Assembly (NCBI RefSeq): GCF_016461955.1
Contig: NZ_JADMNM010000006.1
Location: 1-64,000 of the forward strand
Origin: Qipengyuania sp. YIM B01966
GTDB taxonomy: Bacteria > Pseudomonadota > Alphaproteobacteria > Sphingomonadales > Sphingomonadaceae
Length of the DNA: 64,000 nt
Reading direction: 5' to 3'
The notes below the pieces were generated by a model. It saw only the letters and a program-made list of their open reading frames with translations. It was not told where the DNA came from and did no database searches. Shown here piece by piece: positions 63,252 through 64,000 of this stretch (position 1 is its first letter; each line of letters opens with the position of its first letter). The position numbers and the translations under genes were made by a program.

Positions 63252-64000
63252 CAGACCGGCCCCGCCATGATCGCGTCGCCGCCGCTCTGGTCATGCTCCT
63301 GATACAGCCGGATGATAGCCGCAGCCGTCTCCTCGATCGAGCGCCGCGTGACATCGATCACCGGCCAGCCATTATCGGCAAACATCCGCCGGGCAAAGCG
63401 CAGCTCGTCGTTCACCCGGTCGCTGTCGGCATAGCTGGTCTCGGCGCTTTCATTGAGGCTGAGCAGCCGGTTGCGGCGGATCTGCACCAGCCGCTCGGGC
63501 GCGGTGGTGAGGCCCACAACCAGCGGCCGGCGGAGCGAAAACAAGGCGGCAGGCGGGGGGCTTTCGACGACCAGCGGGATATTGGCCACCTTGTAGCCGC
63601 GATTGGCGAGATAGATGCTCGTCGGAGTCTTGGAACTGCGCGACACGCCGGCCAGCACGATGTCGGCCTGTTCCCAGTTTTCCCAGCCGATCCCGTCATC
63701 GTGCGCGATGGTGAACTGGATTGCCTCGACGCGGGCGAAATAGGCTTCGTCCATTGTGTGCTGGCGGCCGGGGCGGCCTTGCGCCTCCTGCCCCAATTGC
63801 GCCTCCAGCGCGTCATTCACCGCATCGAGCGCGGCGACGGCGGGCAGCCCGGCCTGGCGGCAATGCTCTTCCAGCCGTGCCCGCGTTTCGGGATTGACCA
63901 GCGTGAACAGCACCAGCCCGGGATGGGCGGCCAGCTCGCCGAAAATCCGATCGAGATGCTGGCGCGAGCGGACCATCGGCCAGAAATGCCGGCGGATATC
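63251..64000 (-). CDS. ppsR: Pyruvate phosphate dikinase regulatory protein (5' end cut)
   Basis: The frame runs off the right edge. The residues nearest the edge read [19 protein letters not shown], so the true N-terminus lies outside. [22 protein letters not shown], the P-loop-like [18 protein letters not shown] and the C-terminal [15 protein letters not shown] mark the DUF299/PSRP family, which switches PEP synthase or PPDK by reversible phosphorylation. Confidence 0.93.
   Translation of the reverse strand, partial: DIRRHFWPMVRSRQHLDRIFGELAAHPGLVLFTLVNPETRARLEEHCRQAGLPAVAALDAVNDALEAQLGQEAQGRPGRQHTMDEAYFARVEAIQFTIAHDDGIGWENWEQADIVLAGVSRSSKTPTSIYLANRGYKVANIPLVVESPPPAALFSLRRPLVVGLTTAPERLVQIRRNRLLSLNESAETSYADSDRVNDELRFARRMFADNGWPVIDVTRRSIEETAAAIIRLYQEHDQSGGDAIMAGPV

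Overview
The window looks like a chromosomal piece of a GC-rich alphaproteobacterium, most likely Sphingomonadales and plausibly Erythrobacteraceae. This is inferred from gene content and order: a suf operon with an embedded DUF559 gene, a ThiS-ThiG fusion, fumarase next to a PCMT-like gene, tolC and DUF2497, and a ppsR-maf-aroE-coaE-dnaQ cluster. High GC and very tight gene packing fit as well. No sequence search was possible, so all names rest on motifs read directly in the translations.

Left edge (1-3.2 kb): a visibly lower-GC accessory stretch. It holds a broken or partial gene of unknown family and a 720-residue DUF262-DUF1524 protein with a RAMA-like C-terminus, which resembles modification-sensing anti-phage nucleases. 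A gene-poor stretch with a strong hairpin follows. The stretch ends at the 3' end of a tRNA-Arg(CCG) gene, a plausible island boundary.

3.4-18.5 kb: core genes. These include MmcB, a PAS protein, a lipoprotein with an EI24-type membrane protein, a PfkB sugar/nucleoside kinase, purD, xseA, an M23 peptidase, a phytase-like protein, rpmB, tadA, an RNase T2 operon, nadC and a LytS/LytTR two-component pair.

18.6-30.7 kb: an HD-domain protein with a complete di-iron-type ligand set. It is followed by a 14-gene minus-strand run with no gap above 6 bp: Rrf2 regulator, sufB, a small membrane protein, DUF559, sufC, sufD, sufS, sufT, sufA, an App1-type phosphatase, an alpha/beta hydrolase, a BepA-like M48 protease, a DsbA-like protein and an M48/PDZ protein. 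sufC carries a palindromic element inserted in frame. A near-perfect inverted repeat upstream of the Rrf2 gene is a likely operator for the whole run.

30.7-48.5 kb: a DUF885 peptidase, pyrD, ggt, an acyl-CoA synthetase, a Ca2+/H+ antiporter, a thiSG fusion with merC, ctaA-cutA, rplM-rpsI with terminator, a phosphoesterase, a lipid kinase and a second LytS/LytTR pair.

48.5-64 kb: class I fumarase, a degenerate PCMT-like gene, tolC, a PopZ/DUF2497 gene, an S9 peptidase with a 2Fe-2S protein, a CBS protein, erpA, xthA, a SleB hydrolase, ptsN, hpf, dnaQ, coaE, aroE, maf and ppsR (cut by the right edge). No transposase, integrase, rRNA or CRISPR array was seen.
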